NCBI GenBank assembly: GCA_015295885.1
Contig: DVEE01000187.1
Location: forward strand, 1-8,807
Origin: Leptolyngbyaceae cyanobacterium M65_K2018_010
GTDB taxonomy: Bacteria; Cyanobacteriota; Cyanobacteriia; Phormidesmidales; Phormidesmidaceae
Reading direction: 5' to 3'
Length of the DNA stretch: 8,807 nt
Shown: piece after piece, positions 1 to 6,244 of the stretch
How the letters are laid out: every line of letters begins with the position of its first letter
Numbering within the stretch: position 1 is the first letter of the stretch
Notes under the pieces: model-generated
Told to the model about the DNA's origin: nothing
What the model saw: only the letters and a program-made list of their open reading frames with translations
Database searches by the model: none
Made by a program: the position numbers and the translations under genes

Positions 1-2
1 CG

Positions 3-656
3 CCCCAAATTCGGTTGGAGCAGGTGCGGCAAATAACCCAGTTTTTAAGTCGGCCGCCCCTGGAAGCTGGTCGGGCGGTCGTGGTGCTGGAGGGGGCGGA
101 GACCATGGCAGAAGCTGCGGCTAACGGCCTCTTAAAAACCCTGGAAGAGCCAGGCCAGGCCACCATCTTACTGTTGGCCCCAGGCCCCCAGACCCTTTTA
201 CCCACCTTGGTTTCCCGCTGTCAGACTATTCCTTTCCAGCGGCTGACGGCGACCGATATGGCTACGGTATTGCAGCGGCTGGGACAGGGGGAGATTCTTC
301 AATATGCAGAAATTCTGACCCTGGCTCAGGGTAGCCCTGGCCAGGCGATCGCGGCCTTTCAACAGCTGCAAACTATTCCAGAGGATTTGCTCCAGGCCCT
401 GCGGCAACCACCCCTCACCCTGCGTCAGGCCCTGGAACAGGCCCGGCAGATCGCCAAGACCCTCGATGGGGAATCCCAACTTTGGCTTTTGGATTACCTG
501 ATCGCCTGGCATTGGCATAGGGATCCGATGGTAAGTCGGCCCTGGTTACCTCGCTTCGAACAAGCCAAGGGATATTTGCGGCGTTTCGTGCAGCCTCGCC
601 TGGTGTGGGAAGTTATACTGATGGATTGGTGGACCCTGAATCAAACGGCGCCCTGA
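3..656 (+). CDS. holB: DNA polymerase III delta' subunit, 3' part (5' end outside window)
   Basis: This is a clamp-loader subunit that helps load the sliding clamp onto primed DNA. The reading frame is already open at base 3, before the first internal TTG at 15, so the gene starts upstream of the window. About 217 codons are visible, against roughly 320 expected for the full protein, so the Walker A region is missing. Visible family marks are PQIRLEQVR, then AETMAEAAANGLLKTLEEP (the conserved helix of clamp-loader AAA+ domains) and LVSRCQTIPF, which contains the SRC motif typical of gamma/tau and delta' subunits. The rest is the helical lid and collar region and ends with NQTAP and a TGA stop. 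A strong hairpin follows 8 bp after the stop. DnaX shares these motifs, but the short C-terminus with no long tau-like tail favours delta'. Confidence 0.88.
   Translation, partial: PQIRLEQVRQITQFLSRPPLEAGRAVVVLEGAETMAEAAANGLLKTLEEPGQATILLLAPGPQTLLPTLVSRCQTIPFQRLTATDMATVLQRLGQGEILQYAEILTLAQGSPGQAIAAFQQLQTIPEDLLQALRQPPLTLRQALEQARQIAKTLDGESQLWLLDYLIAWHWHRDPMVSRPWLPRFEQAKGYLRRFVQPRLVWEVILMDWWTLNQTAP
345..352. repeat. HIP1 octamer GCGATCGC (copy 1)
   Basis: A perfect GCGATCGC palindrome inside holB. HIP1 is the highly iterated palindrome of many cyanobacterial genomes. Three copies in 8.8 kb is far above the roughly 0.1-0.2 expected by chance, which supports a cyanobacterial source. Confidence 0.9.
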
Positions 657-664
657 TGGGGCCC

Positions 665-702
665 GTCATCTTCCCTGCCGAAAGGCGGCAGCAGGGGATG
701 AC
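665..702 (+). terminator. Terminator-like hairpin after holB
   Basis: Outer arms GTCATC (665-670) and GATGAC (697-702) enclose a perfect inner stem CTGCCG (675-680) and CGGCAG (686-691) around the loop AAAGG. It begins 8 bp after the holB stop. No T-run follows, so it is not a classical intrinsic terminator. T-less hairpins at gene ends are common in cyanobacteria, and it may terminate transcription or protect the transcript's 3' end. Confidence 0.55.
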
Positions 703-717
703 TCTAGGCTAGTTGAG

Positions 718-730
718 GGGTGTACCATGG
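718..730 (+). repeat. 13-bp motif GGGTGTACCATGG upstream of ndhM
   Basis: The same 13 bases occur in reverse complement at 7997-8009, in front of hisH. Both copies lie in intergenic DNA and point toward the downstream gene. Here the motif sits about 195 bp before the ndhM start. No function is assigned. Confidence 0.4.
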
Positions 731-849
731 GGTTCTTTTAGCCCTATCTAGCCCGCTCCAGGGCTCCGATAGGTTTTAATACGTATAGCTGGCAGATGGG
801 TTAGGCCATGGCTGATCGATGAATTCCTGGCGTGACTAGCCTCTGATTC

Positions 850-877
850 ATCCTGCTGCCCTTATCCTGCTGCCTTG
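850..877 (+). repeat. Tandem repeat, two 14-bp units, in the ndhM leader
   Basis: ATCCTGCTGCC occurs at 850-860 and again at 864-874, giving two units of period 14 in the holB-ndhM spacer. Apart from this, the hairpin after holB and the 13-bp motif, I see no gene or convincing promoter in 657-923. Confidence 0.6.
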
Positions 878-905
878 CGCTCCATTAGCCTTAACTGTCC
901 TGTCA

Positions 906-926
906 GAGGGAGTCGATGTAACGATG
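906..926 (+). promoter_or_regulatory. ndhM ribosome binding site with an ATG-TAA start-stop pair
   Basis: A purine-rich GAGGGAG (906-912) precedes three closely packed start codons: ATG at 916, followed at once by TAA (919-921), and ATG at 924 and 927. The Shine-Dalgarno element is 3 nt from the first ATG, 11 nt from the second and 14 nt from the third. A minimal ATG-TAA frame therefore lies between the SD and the true gene start. Confidence 0.45.
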
Positions 927-1274
927 ATGCTCAAGTCCACAACCCGCCACGTTCACATTTACACCGCCACGGTGGAAAACAATGCTCTGGTGCCCAGTGA
1001 GGATCGGCTCACCCTCGATATTGACCCCGACAACGAATTTAACTGGTCAGATACAGCCCTGAAGGCCGTGTATGCCGAGTTTGATCGACTGGTGGATGCC
1101 GCCGCCGGGGAAGCCCTGACAGACTATAACCTCCGCCGCATTGGCTCGGATCTAGAGCACTTTATCCGCCGCCTGCTGCAGCAGGGAGAGATTAGCTATA
1201 ACCTCAAGAGCCGCGCCCTGAATTACAGCATGGGCCTACCCCAGGTTGTCGCCGAGGAGGCGGCCTCGGCCTAG
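924..1274 (+). CDS. ndhM: NAD(P)H-quinone oxidoreductase subunit M (NDH-1 subunit M)
   Basis: This is a small subunit of the hydrophilic arm of the photosynthetic NDH-1 complex at the thylakoid membrane, which acts in cyclic electron flow, respiration and CO2 uptake. NdhM is specific to oxygenic phototrophs and absent from bacterial complex I. The 116-aa product matches the family along its length: LKSTTRHV at the N-terminus, ENNALVPS, LTLDIDPDNEFNW near residues 29-41, TDYNLRRIGSDLEHFIRRL in the middle, and QGEISYNLKSRALNYSMGLPQV near the C-terminus. Length is normal for the family. ATG codons at 924 and 927 are both possible starts. NdhM proteins as I recall them begin MLKSTTRHV, so the second may be the real one. 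The stop codon lies inside a 7-bp-stem hairpin. The next gene starts 83 bp downstream, behind its own promoter-like sequence, so ndhM is probably not co-transcribed only with the phosphatase cluster. Confidence 0.95.
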   Translation: MMLKSTTRHVHIYTATVENNALVPSEDRLTLDIDPDNEFNWSDTALKAVYAEFDRLVDAAAGEALTDYNLRRIGSDLEHFIRRLLQQGEISYNLKSRALNYSMGLPQVVAEEAASA

Positions 1275-1288
1275 GATCGGACCTAGGC
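1269..1288 (+). terminator. Hairpin overlapping the ndhM stop codon
   Basis: A perfect 7-bp stem GCCTAGG (1269-1275) and CCTAGGC (1282-1288) encloses the loop ATCGGA. The ndhM TAG (1272-1274) is inside the left arm. No T-run follows. It could be a weak terminator or a transcript-end stabiliser. Translation termination would melt it. Confidence 0.4.
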
Positions 1289-1319
1289 AGGCATAAGTCA
1301 TGCTGGCAGAGGGAGGAAG

Positions 1320-1349
1320 TTGGATAAAATCGTCGTAGCCTTTTATAGA
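1320..1349 (+). promoter_or_regulatory. Sigma70-type promoter candidate for the phosphatase cluster
   Basis: TTGGAT (1320-1325) and TATAGA (1344-1349) are separated by 18 bp and resemble -35 and -10 boxes. The -10 box ends only 8 bp before the ATG at 1358, so a transcript from here would be leaderless or nearly so. This fits the absence of a Shine-Dalgarno sequence before that ATG. The prediction is by eye only. Confidence 0.4.
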
Positions 1350-1357
1350 GCCGCGGG

Positions 1358-3724
1358 ATGGTCCTCCAATGTTCCAATCCGACCTGTCGGGCCGATACGT
1401 CTCTGCCCCTGGGTCGCTGTCAAGTTTGTCAAACCCCCCTGCTGTACCGTTTTTTGCTAGCGGTCAGCGAACTTGACCGGGAACTCCCGCCCTACACCAT
1501 TGTGGCCAATCGGTTTCAGGTGTGGCAGCATCCCATCTGGCTGGATACGCAACCGGAGGTTCCCCTACAACCCCTGGCTAACCTTCCGCCTCAGGTGCTG
1601 CCCTACCTGCGCCTATCGGAACTGGCCCAACATATTCCCCGGCCCTACTACTACCTGACCGCGGAGGAAAGCCGGCTCGCTGCCGATGTACTCCTGCTAG
1701 AGGCGGCTCCCCTGGGTTTAAAGCTGGATGATCAAGACCAAGTTGAAGCTACTCTACTGCCCACCCTCACCCAAGCCTGGGCCCAGGGTACCGCCCTGCA
1801 ACAGCTCAACTGGTTACGTCAAATCGCTGCCCTGTGGCCCCTTTTAGCGCAGCAGCAGGTGACGGCCACGCTGCTCAGCCCAGAGCAGTTGCGGGTTGAC
1901 CAGGCGCTGCTACGGCTGACCAGGCTGGTGCCAGATCCAGCCGGTGACCCACCGATCACCCTGGCCAGCCTGGGATCCCTATGGTCCAATCTGGTCGAAA
2001 CCGCCCAGCCTGCTATTCAGGCCTACCTGGACTGGTTGGTCACTGCCCTAGGGGATGGCTGGCTGACCAGTAGCACCACCCTGGTTGAGGAATTGCAACA
2101 GGCCATCCAAATTCTGGCCCAGGGGCTCTCGGTGGGCCTCGATTGGGTGGCCGATACGGATCAGGGACCCAGTCGCGATCGCAACGAAGATGCCTGTTAC
2201 CCCCAGGCGGAGCCCCAGCATCAGGTCTTGTCCCAGGCCAGCGTCACCGCCCAGGCCCTGCCCCTACTGCTCGTCTGTGACGGCATTGGCGGCCACGAGC
2301 AGGGTAACATTGCCTCTCAAACGGCTATTCAGCTACTACGAGAGGCCCTCCAGCCCCTGGCCCAGCAGCCTGACCTCAGCCCCAGCCAGGTTGCCCACCA
2401 CCTGAAGCAGGCAATCATCCAGGCGAATAATGCGATTGTCAGTCGCAATGACGATGAGCAGCGATCGGCCCGAGCCCGCATGGGCACTACCGTTGTGGTT
2501 GCCCTGGTGCATTTCCCCTACCTGTCGATCGCGCACCTGGGGGATAGCCGCGCCTATCGGGTGAGCGCCCAGACCTGCTACCAAATCACCGTCGATGACG
2601 ATGTGGCGTCCCGGGAAACCCATCTCGGCTATGCCCTCTACCAGGAGGCGGTACAAATGCCTGGCGGGGGTGCCCTGGTTCAGGCTTTGGGAATCAATGA
2701 TTCCGGCTATCTTTACCCGACGGTGCAACACTTGCTGCTGGATGATCCCAGTGTGTGGCTGCTCTGTTCCGACGGGTTGAGTGACTACGACCGCATCGAG
2801 GCCCTGTGGCCTTTTACTGTGAGGCCCCTGGTGGGCCATACCGAGCCCCTGACTCCGGTGGTAGAGCAACTGATTCAGCAGGCCAATCGCCTCAACGGCC
2901 ACGATAATGTCACCGTGGGTCTGTTGCGGTTAGATCCCAAAATTACAGCCCTGCCAACCTTACCGGGGGCACGGTTAATTCCCTTAGAGCCAGAGTCCCG
3001 GACCACGGATCGGCCGGGCTTGGATCGGCCGACCCTCTCCCCCCCGCTTACCCCAGTGGTTGCCACCGCCCCAGCGGTACCGGTGGCGTCCCGTCGCCCT
3101 CCCTGGCGGGCATTGTTCAGTGGAGCCGCAGTCTCTCTGCTGGTGCTGGCCGCCGCGGGCTGGGCCTACTCCCGGCAACGCCCTCAACCGGTCGGTCTGC
3201 GGCCAACGGCGCCGGCCTGGCCGGTAGCCAGTATAGCGGGTCAGCCCCTGTTCCCCCGAGCCCAGGCGCTAACCGCGGATATTCCGGTCGGATCCTTTTG
3301 GCAGGTGAGTCCATCGGCAGCTTTCCTCAACCAGGCAGGGGCGCTGCGCCTGGCGGCTTCCCCCCCCCCCGCCGCTGACCCTGGGATCGCGCCGCCCCTG
3401 GCCCCGTCAACCCCAATGATTCCAGCAGGCAGTATTCTAAGGGTACTGAATCGCCAAACCCTGGCCGATCGAACCCAGTGGGTACGGCTGCAGGTCTGTT
3501 CTATCCCCGCTGGGGCGTCGCTGCAGCAGGTGCCCCGGGAATCCGCCCCGACCAACCCGACCACTCCAACGGAGTTAGAGGCCCAGATGGGGGCCACCCT
3601 GGCCCAGCAGCTCTCTCAACCGGGGGACGAAGGCTGGACTCGGGCCCATCTACTCTACGGTGGGGCTACCGCCCTCGATACGGTTACCCGCAGCCAGGCC
3701 GGAAGATGCCCATTCACGCCTTAG
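1358..3724 (+). CDS. Zinc-ribbon / pseudokinase-like / PP2C Ser-Thr phosphatase with one membrane helix
   Basis: Predicted metal-dependent protein phosphatase of the PP2C (PPM) family, 788 aa. Order: zinc ribbon C5-x4-C10-x10-C21-x2-C24; a kinase-shaped but catalytically empty region about 30-230 (see findings); PP2C about 260-525; Pro-rich linker about 535-582; transmembrane helix about 584-604; tail 605-788. The PP2C motifs are complete: RNEDA (D278), DGIGGH (D308), GTT (377-379), GDSRAY (395-400), SDGL (D472) and GHDN (D516), so the four metal-binding aspartates are present and activity is expected. Arginines before the helix suggest a cytoplasmic phosphatase and an extracytoplasmic tail, with a possible SH3b-like stretch near 690-716. 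ATG 1358 is the only reasonable start, since an in-frame TAG lies at 1346-1348 and C5 is needed for the ribbon. It has no SD. Only 3 lysines occur in the protein. An 11-C run interrupts the tail coding. It is the first gene of a cluster with the CHAT-FHA gene 36 bp downstream. Confidence 0.93.
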   Translation: MVLQCSNPTCRADTSLPLGRCQVCQTPLLYRFLLAVSELDRELPPYTIVANRFQVWQHPIWLDTQPEVPLQPLANLPPQVLPYLRLSELAQHIPRPYYYLTAEESRLAADVLLLEAAPLGLKLDDQDQVEATLLPTLTQAWAQGTALQQLNWLRQIAALWPLLAQQQVTATLLSPEQLRVDQALLRLTRLVPDPAGDPPITLASLGSLWSNLVETAQPAIQAYLDWLVTALGDGWLTSSTTLVEELQQAIQILAQGLSVGLDWVADTDQGPSRDRNEDACYPQAEPQHQVLSQASVTAQALPLLLVCDGIGGHEQGNIASQTAIQLLREALQPLAQQPDLSPSQVAHHLKQAIIQANNAIVSRNDDEQRSARARMGTTVVVALVHFPYLSIAHLGDSRAYRVSAQTCYQITVDDDVASRETHLGYALYQEAVQMPGGGALVQALGINDSGYLYPTVQHLLLDDPSVWLLCSDGLSDYDRIEALWPFTVRPLVGHTEPLTPVVEQLIQQANRLNGHDNVTVGLLRLDPKITALPTLPGARLIPLEPESRTTDRPGLDRPTLSPPLTPVVATAPAVPVASRRPPWRALFSGAAVSLLVLAAAGWAYSRQRPQPVGLRPTAPAWPVASIAGQPLFPRAQALTADIPVGSFWQVSPSAAFLNQAGALRLAASPPPAADPGIAPPLAPSTPMIPAGSILRVLNRQTLADRTQWVRLQVCSIPAGASLQQVPRESAPTNPTTPTELEAQMGATLAQQLSQPGDEGWTRAHLLYGGATALDTVTRSQAGRCPFTP
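2175..2182. repeat. HIP1 octamer GCGATCGC (copy 2)
   Basis: A perfect HIP1 palindrome. It lies in the codons for the residues just before and at the start of the conserved RNEDA metal-binding motif of the PP2C domain. Confidence 0.9.
3360..3370 (+). repeat. Homopolymer of 11 C within the phosphatase gene
   Basis: Eleven consecutive C bases encode part of the Pro run at residues 668-671, in the predicted extracytoplasmic tail. Gain of one C brings a TGA at 3376-3378 into frame. Loss of one C brings a TGA at 3417-3419 into frame. Either change removes roughly the last 100-118 residues but leaves the PP2C domain and membrane helix intact. Confidence 0.85.
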
Positions 3725-3760
3725 CTGTCCTGCTGCCCCGGTTGTCCTGCGCCTGCCCCT

Positions 3761-5395
3761 ATGCCGTCTACTGATCCCCTCACCCTGCGAATTGCCATTG
3801 ACCGGCTGACCCAGGCGGATGCTCACCACTATGCTATTTGGGTCTTAAACTGCCCCTTTCCCGATGGCTACGTCCACTGCGATCGGGTATGGGATGAGAC
3901 CATGATGGGGCTTTGGGAAAGTTGGCAACAGTTTTTTTCCCTACGGCGGTTACCGGCGGTTCCCCACGTTCCTTCCGCCTACGTTCCCCAGTTTTGCCTG
4001 GATGAGCTGTTGGATCGAGTGGTTCCCACCCCGTCGACCGGCGCCTATACCGGCCGGTTGATGCAGGGACTGGGGGTGAGTCTATGGCAGTGGCTATTTG
4101 ATGGTCCCCTACGCCAAACCCTGGAACGCAGTCTGGGTATGGCCATGGGGCAGGACCGTCCGCTCCATCTGCAACTGGAAATTCGCCCTCCCGAACTGAT
4201 CAATCTGCCCTGGGAAATTATCCAACCGCAACCCGGTCGGCCAGCTCTGGCCCTGGGTCCGCAGGTTTTATTGAGTCGGACCACCAGTGCCGTCGAGGCC
4301 CTACCCCGCCTGGAGCTATCCCCTGCCCTGCGGATTTTGTTGGTGCTAGGCCAGGATGAGGTGGGTACCGATACCCCCGCCGACCAGGTTTTACAATTGC
4401 CCCAGGAAGCCCAGGTGCTAAAGGATCTGTTAGAACTCAGCAGCTCCCGTCTGAATCAGGGGGCGCAACCGGCTCTCTGTCAGGTTCAAACCCTGGTGGA
4501 GCCCGACCTGAAGACCTTGGTCCATACCCTAGAGACCGGGGGGTTTAATGTCTTTTTCTACGCTGGCCATGGGGTGCCGGGGGCGGATGGGGGCCTGCTG
4601 TTTTTAAGGGAGGGCACTACCCTGAGTGGCACTGAACTGGCTCAGGCCTTAGTGCGGGGAGGACTTAGGCTAGCGGTGTTTAATACCTGCTGGGGGGCCC
4701 AACCCGACCGGCAGCACGGGCAGGTGTTACCGCGGAGCAGTTTAGCGGAAGTCCTATTGCACCATGGCGTGCCTGCCGTGCTGGCGATGCGCGACTCCAT
4801 TGCCGATGAAGAAGCCTTGGCCTTCATCCAGGTTTTGGCTCAGGGATTAGCCCAACGACAATCCGTGGCCCAGGCCATGGCTCTGGCTCGGCAGCATCTG
4901 CTGGCGGTGTATCGATTCAACCATCCCGCCTGGACTCTGCCCGTTCTCTATCAGCACCCCCAGTTTGGCGGCGACTTGCTCAGGCCGCCAGCCCTGGCCG
5001 TCACTCAGTTGCCCGGTCAGGCGGCCCCCGCCGGCCAAGCGGTGGTCATGCGCTGCTTAGCAACTCCCTCGCGCCAGTGGCCTCTCCAGGGCGGCCTGCT
5101 GCGGGTGGGGCGCTTGCCCGATAATGATCTGGTGATTTTAGAGCCCTGGGTCTCGGGCCAGCATGCGGAAATTTTTGGCCGCCACCTGCTGAGCTCTGAG
5201 CCAGATCAAATCGCCTATTTTTTGAGGGATTTTTCCCGGTTTGGCTCCTATTACTTTGATGGCCAAACCTGGCAGCATGTGCATCGGGCTGAGATTGCCC
5301 TGCCCCTGGGAACTCCCATACGCTTTGGCAGCCTAGAAGGTCAACTGATGGAATTGACCCTGGAGGGTAGTCCCAGGTCGTCTCTATTGTGTTAA
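3761..5395 (+). CDS. CHAT caspase-like protease fused to a C-terminal FHA domain
   Basis: Predicted cysteine protease of the caspase/separase-like CHAT family with a phosphothreonine-binding FHA domain, 544 aa. The N-terminal part has the lead-in typical of CHAT proteins, including LHLQLEIRPPELINLPWEII at about 135-154. The CHAT core at about 190-400 carries the catalytic pair: H270 in FFYAGHG and C310 in VFNTCWG, each after a hydrophobic strand. The FHA domain at about 428-536 shows RVGRLPDNDLVI (G450, R451, N455, D456) and VSGQHAEIF (S465, H468). Its usual NGT...NG region reads FGSYYFDG (494-501), so both asparagines are replaced. No signal peptide or membrane helix is seen, so it should act in the cytoplasm. 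ATG 3761 has no SD and follows the phosphatase stop by 36 bp, suggesting operon expression. Only 2 lysines occur (K221, K251). The substrate is unknown. A phospho-regulated proteolytic role is inferred from domains and context. Confidence 0.93.
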   Translation: MPSTDPLTLRIAIDRLTQADAHHYAIWVLNCPFPDGYVHCDRVWDETMMGLWESWQQFFSLRRLPAVPHVPSAYVPQFCLDELLDRVVPTPSTGAYTGRLMQGLGVSLWQWLFDGPLRQTLERSLGMAMGQDRPLHLQLEIRPPELINLPWEIIQPQPGRPALALGPQVLLSRTTSAVEALPRLELSPALRILLVLGQDEVGTDTPADQVLQLPQEAQVLKDLLELSSSRLNQGAQPALCQVQTLVEPDLKTLVHTLETGGFNVFFYAGHGVPGADGGLLFLREGTTLSGTELAQALVRGGLRLAVFNTCWGAQPDRQHGQVLPRSSLAEVLLHHGVPAVLAMRDSIADEEALAFIQVLAQGLAQRQSVAQAMALARQHLLAVYRFNHPAWTLPVLYQHPQFGGDLLRPPALAVTQLPGQAAPAGQAVVMRCLATPSRQWPLQGGLLRVGRLPDNDLVILEPWVSGQHAEIFGRHLLSSEPDQIAYFLRDFSRFGSYYFDGQTWQHVHRAEIALPLGTPIRFGSLEGQLMELTLEGSPRSSLLC

Positions 5396-5427
5396 TTCTT
5401 TAGGCCATTCCGGGGTTAGGATACGGA

Positions 5428-6093
5428 ATGATAGGGAGCCATGGTGTAGTTGTCGTTGTTGTCCTGTCCAGTGTGTTTCTCTGTTGTCCTATGACCCAAC
5501 CCACTTCAGCCGCTAGCCCCGTTCCCGAGTCTTCCTCCTCTGCCGAAGCGGACCTCCTGGCTAGCCTGGTTAACCCCCAGCCGCCCTACCCTTGGTCACC
5601 CTTCAGCCCCGAGGCAGAGGCTTACCTGGCGGAAGCGGAGGCGGAGTTAGCGGATGCTTCCCTGGATGGCGCGATCGCCGCTGGCTGGCAGAGGTTTTCC
5701 GCTGACTTGGAAAGCCAGTGGGCCCAAGTGGCGGGACGGCCTAACCCAGTTGCTGAATCGCTCCTGAATCGGTTTCAAGGGTCTATTCCCAGCCAGGTTT
5801 TGCAATCCATTGCCACCACCGCCCTGGCCATGGTGGATAGCGGCCAGTCCCTATTGGACCAGTTGGTGGCTTGCGCCCAGGCGGTACTACCCACCTGGGA
5901 ACAGGACGATCTGGCTGTATTGGCCCGGCCCCTGGCCTATGCCCTACGGGATGGTCAGTCTGAAATTTTAGACCTGAGCCTGAGCGCCATTCCCCAAACC
6001 GATTGGAACCAGATTTCGGAGGTTGATCGGGCCCGCCTCAGCTTAGCCATCGCTACGGTGGCCTTGCAGGTAGCCCAAACAGACGCTGCTTAG
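5428..6093 (+). CDS. Hypothetical acidic, lysine-free, probably exported protein
   Basis: I do not recognise this 221-aa family. The N-terminus has a Val-rich hydrophobic stretch (residues 7-20, including GVVVVVVLSSVFLCC) followed by PTSAASPVPESSSSAE, which resembles a signal peptide with a possible TSA-A cleavage site and a Ser/Pro linker. The n-region has no Lys or Arg, which is unusual, and the Cys pair does not form a good lipobox. The mature part is predicted to be largely helical, acidic (for example EAEAYLAEAEAELADASLD at about 61-79) and has no lysine at all. The start at 5428 is supported by AGGA (5418-5421) with 6-nt spacing. The alternative ATG at 5491 would remove the hydrophobic segment and lacks an SD. 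It follows the CHAT-FHA stop by 32 bp and probably ends the operon. It might be a substrate, effector or partner of that system, but the sequence does not show this. Confidence 0.8.
   Translation: MIGSHGVVVVVVLSSVFLCCPMTQPTSAASPVPESSSSAEADLLASLVNPQPPYPWSPFSPEAEAYLAEAEAELADASLDGAIAAGWQRFSADLESQWAQVAGRPNPVAESLLNRFQGSIPSQVLQSIATTALAMVDSGQSLLDQLVACAQAVLPTWEQDDLAVLARPLAYALRDGQSEILDLSLSAIPQTDWNQISEVDRARLSLAIATVALQVAQTDAA
5671..5678. repeat. HIP1 octamer GCGATCGC (copy 3)
   Basis: A perfect HIP1 palindrome within the acidic hypothetical gene. Its presence in the cluster suggests the region is native or long resident in a cyanobacterial genome. Confidence 0.9.
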
Positions 6094-6114
6094 CCTCCGG
6101 TTGCAGTTCATTCC

Positions 6115-6131
6115 CTGGCCTCAACGGCCAG
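6115..6131. terminator. Terminator-like hairpin at the end of the phosphatase/CHAT cluster
   Basis: A perfect 6-bp stem CTGGCC (6115-6120) and GGCCAG (6126-6131) encloses the loop TCAAC, 21 bp after the stop of the 221-aa gene. It lies in the 151-bp space between that gene and the convergent 89-aa gene. No T-run is present on either side, so its terminator role is tentative. Confidence 0.4.
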
Positions 6132-6244
6132 CGGATCTAGCCTCTGGGGAGGGGGCAAGTCCTGACCAGGCATTACCTGTTAGAGACCTTTCCGGTGGCA
6201 GTGTCCTGGGCTATTGGCCCTGGAACGGGATGGGGGCGAGGGGG

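Noticed and set aside
1320..1460. Short frame starting at TTG 1320 behind GGAGG
   Set aside because: The SD spacing of 3 nt is too short, the frame overlaps the phosphatase zinc ribbon, and the product has no recognisable features.
2336..2902. 188-codon open frame on the - strand inside the phosphatase gene
   Set aside because: It lies wholly opposite the conserved PP2C domain. Such antisense frames are common in GC-rich genes.
3478..3774. 98-codon + strand frame joining the phosphatase end to the CHAT start, considered as a frameshift product of the C11 tract
   Set aside because: That frame has a TGA at 3376-3378 right after the tract, so slippage cannot lead into it.
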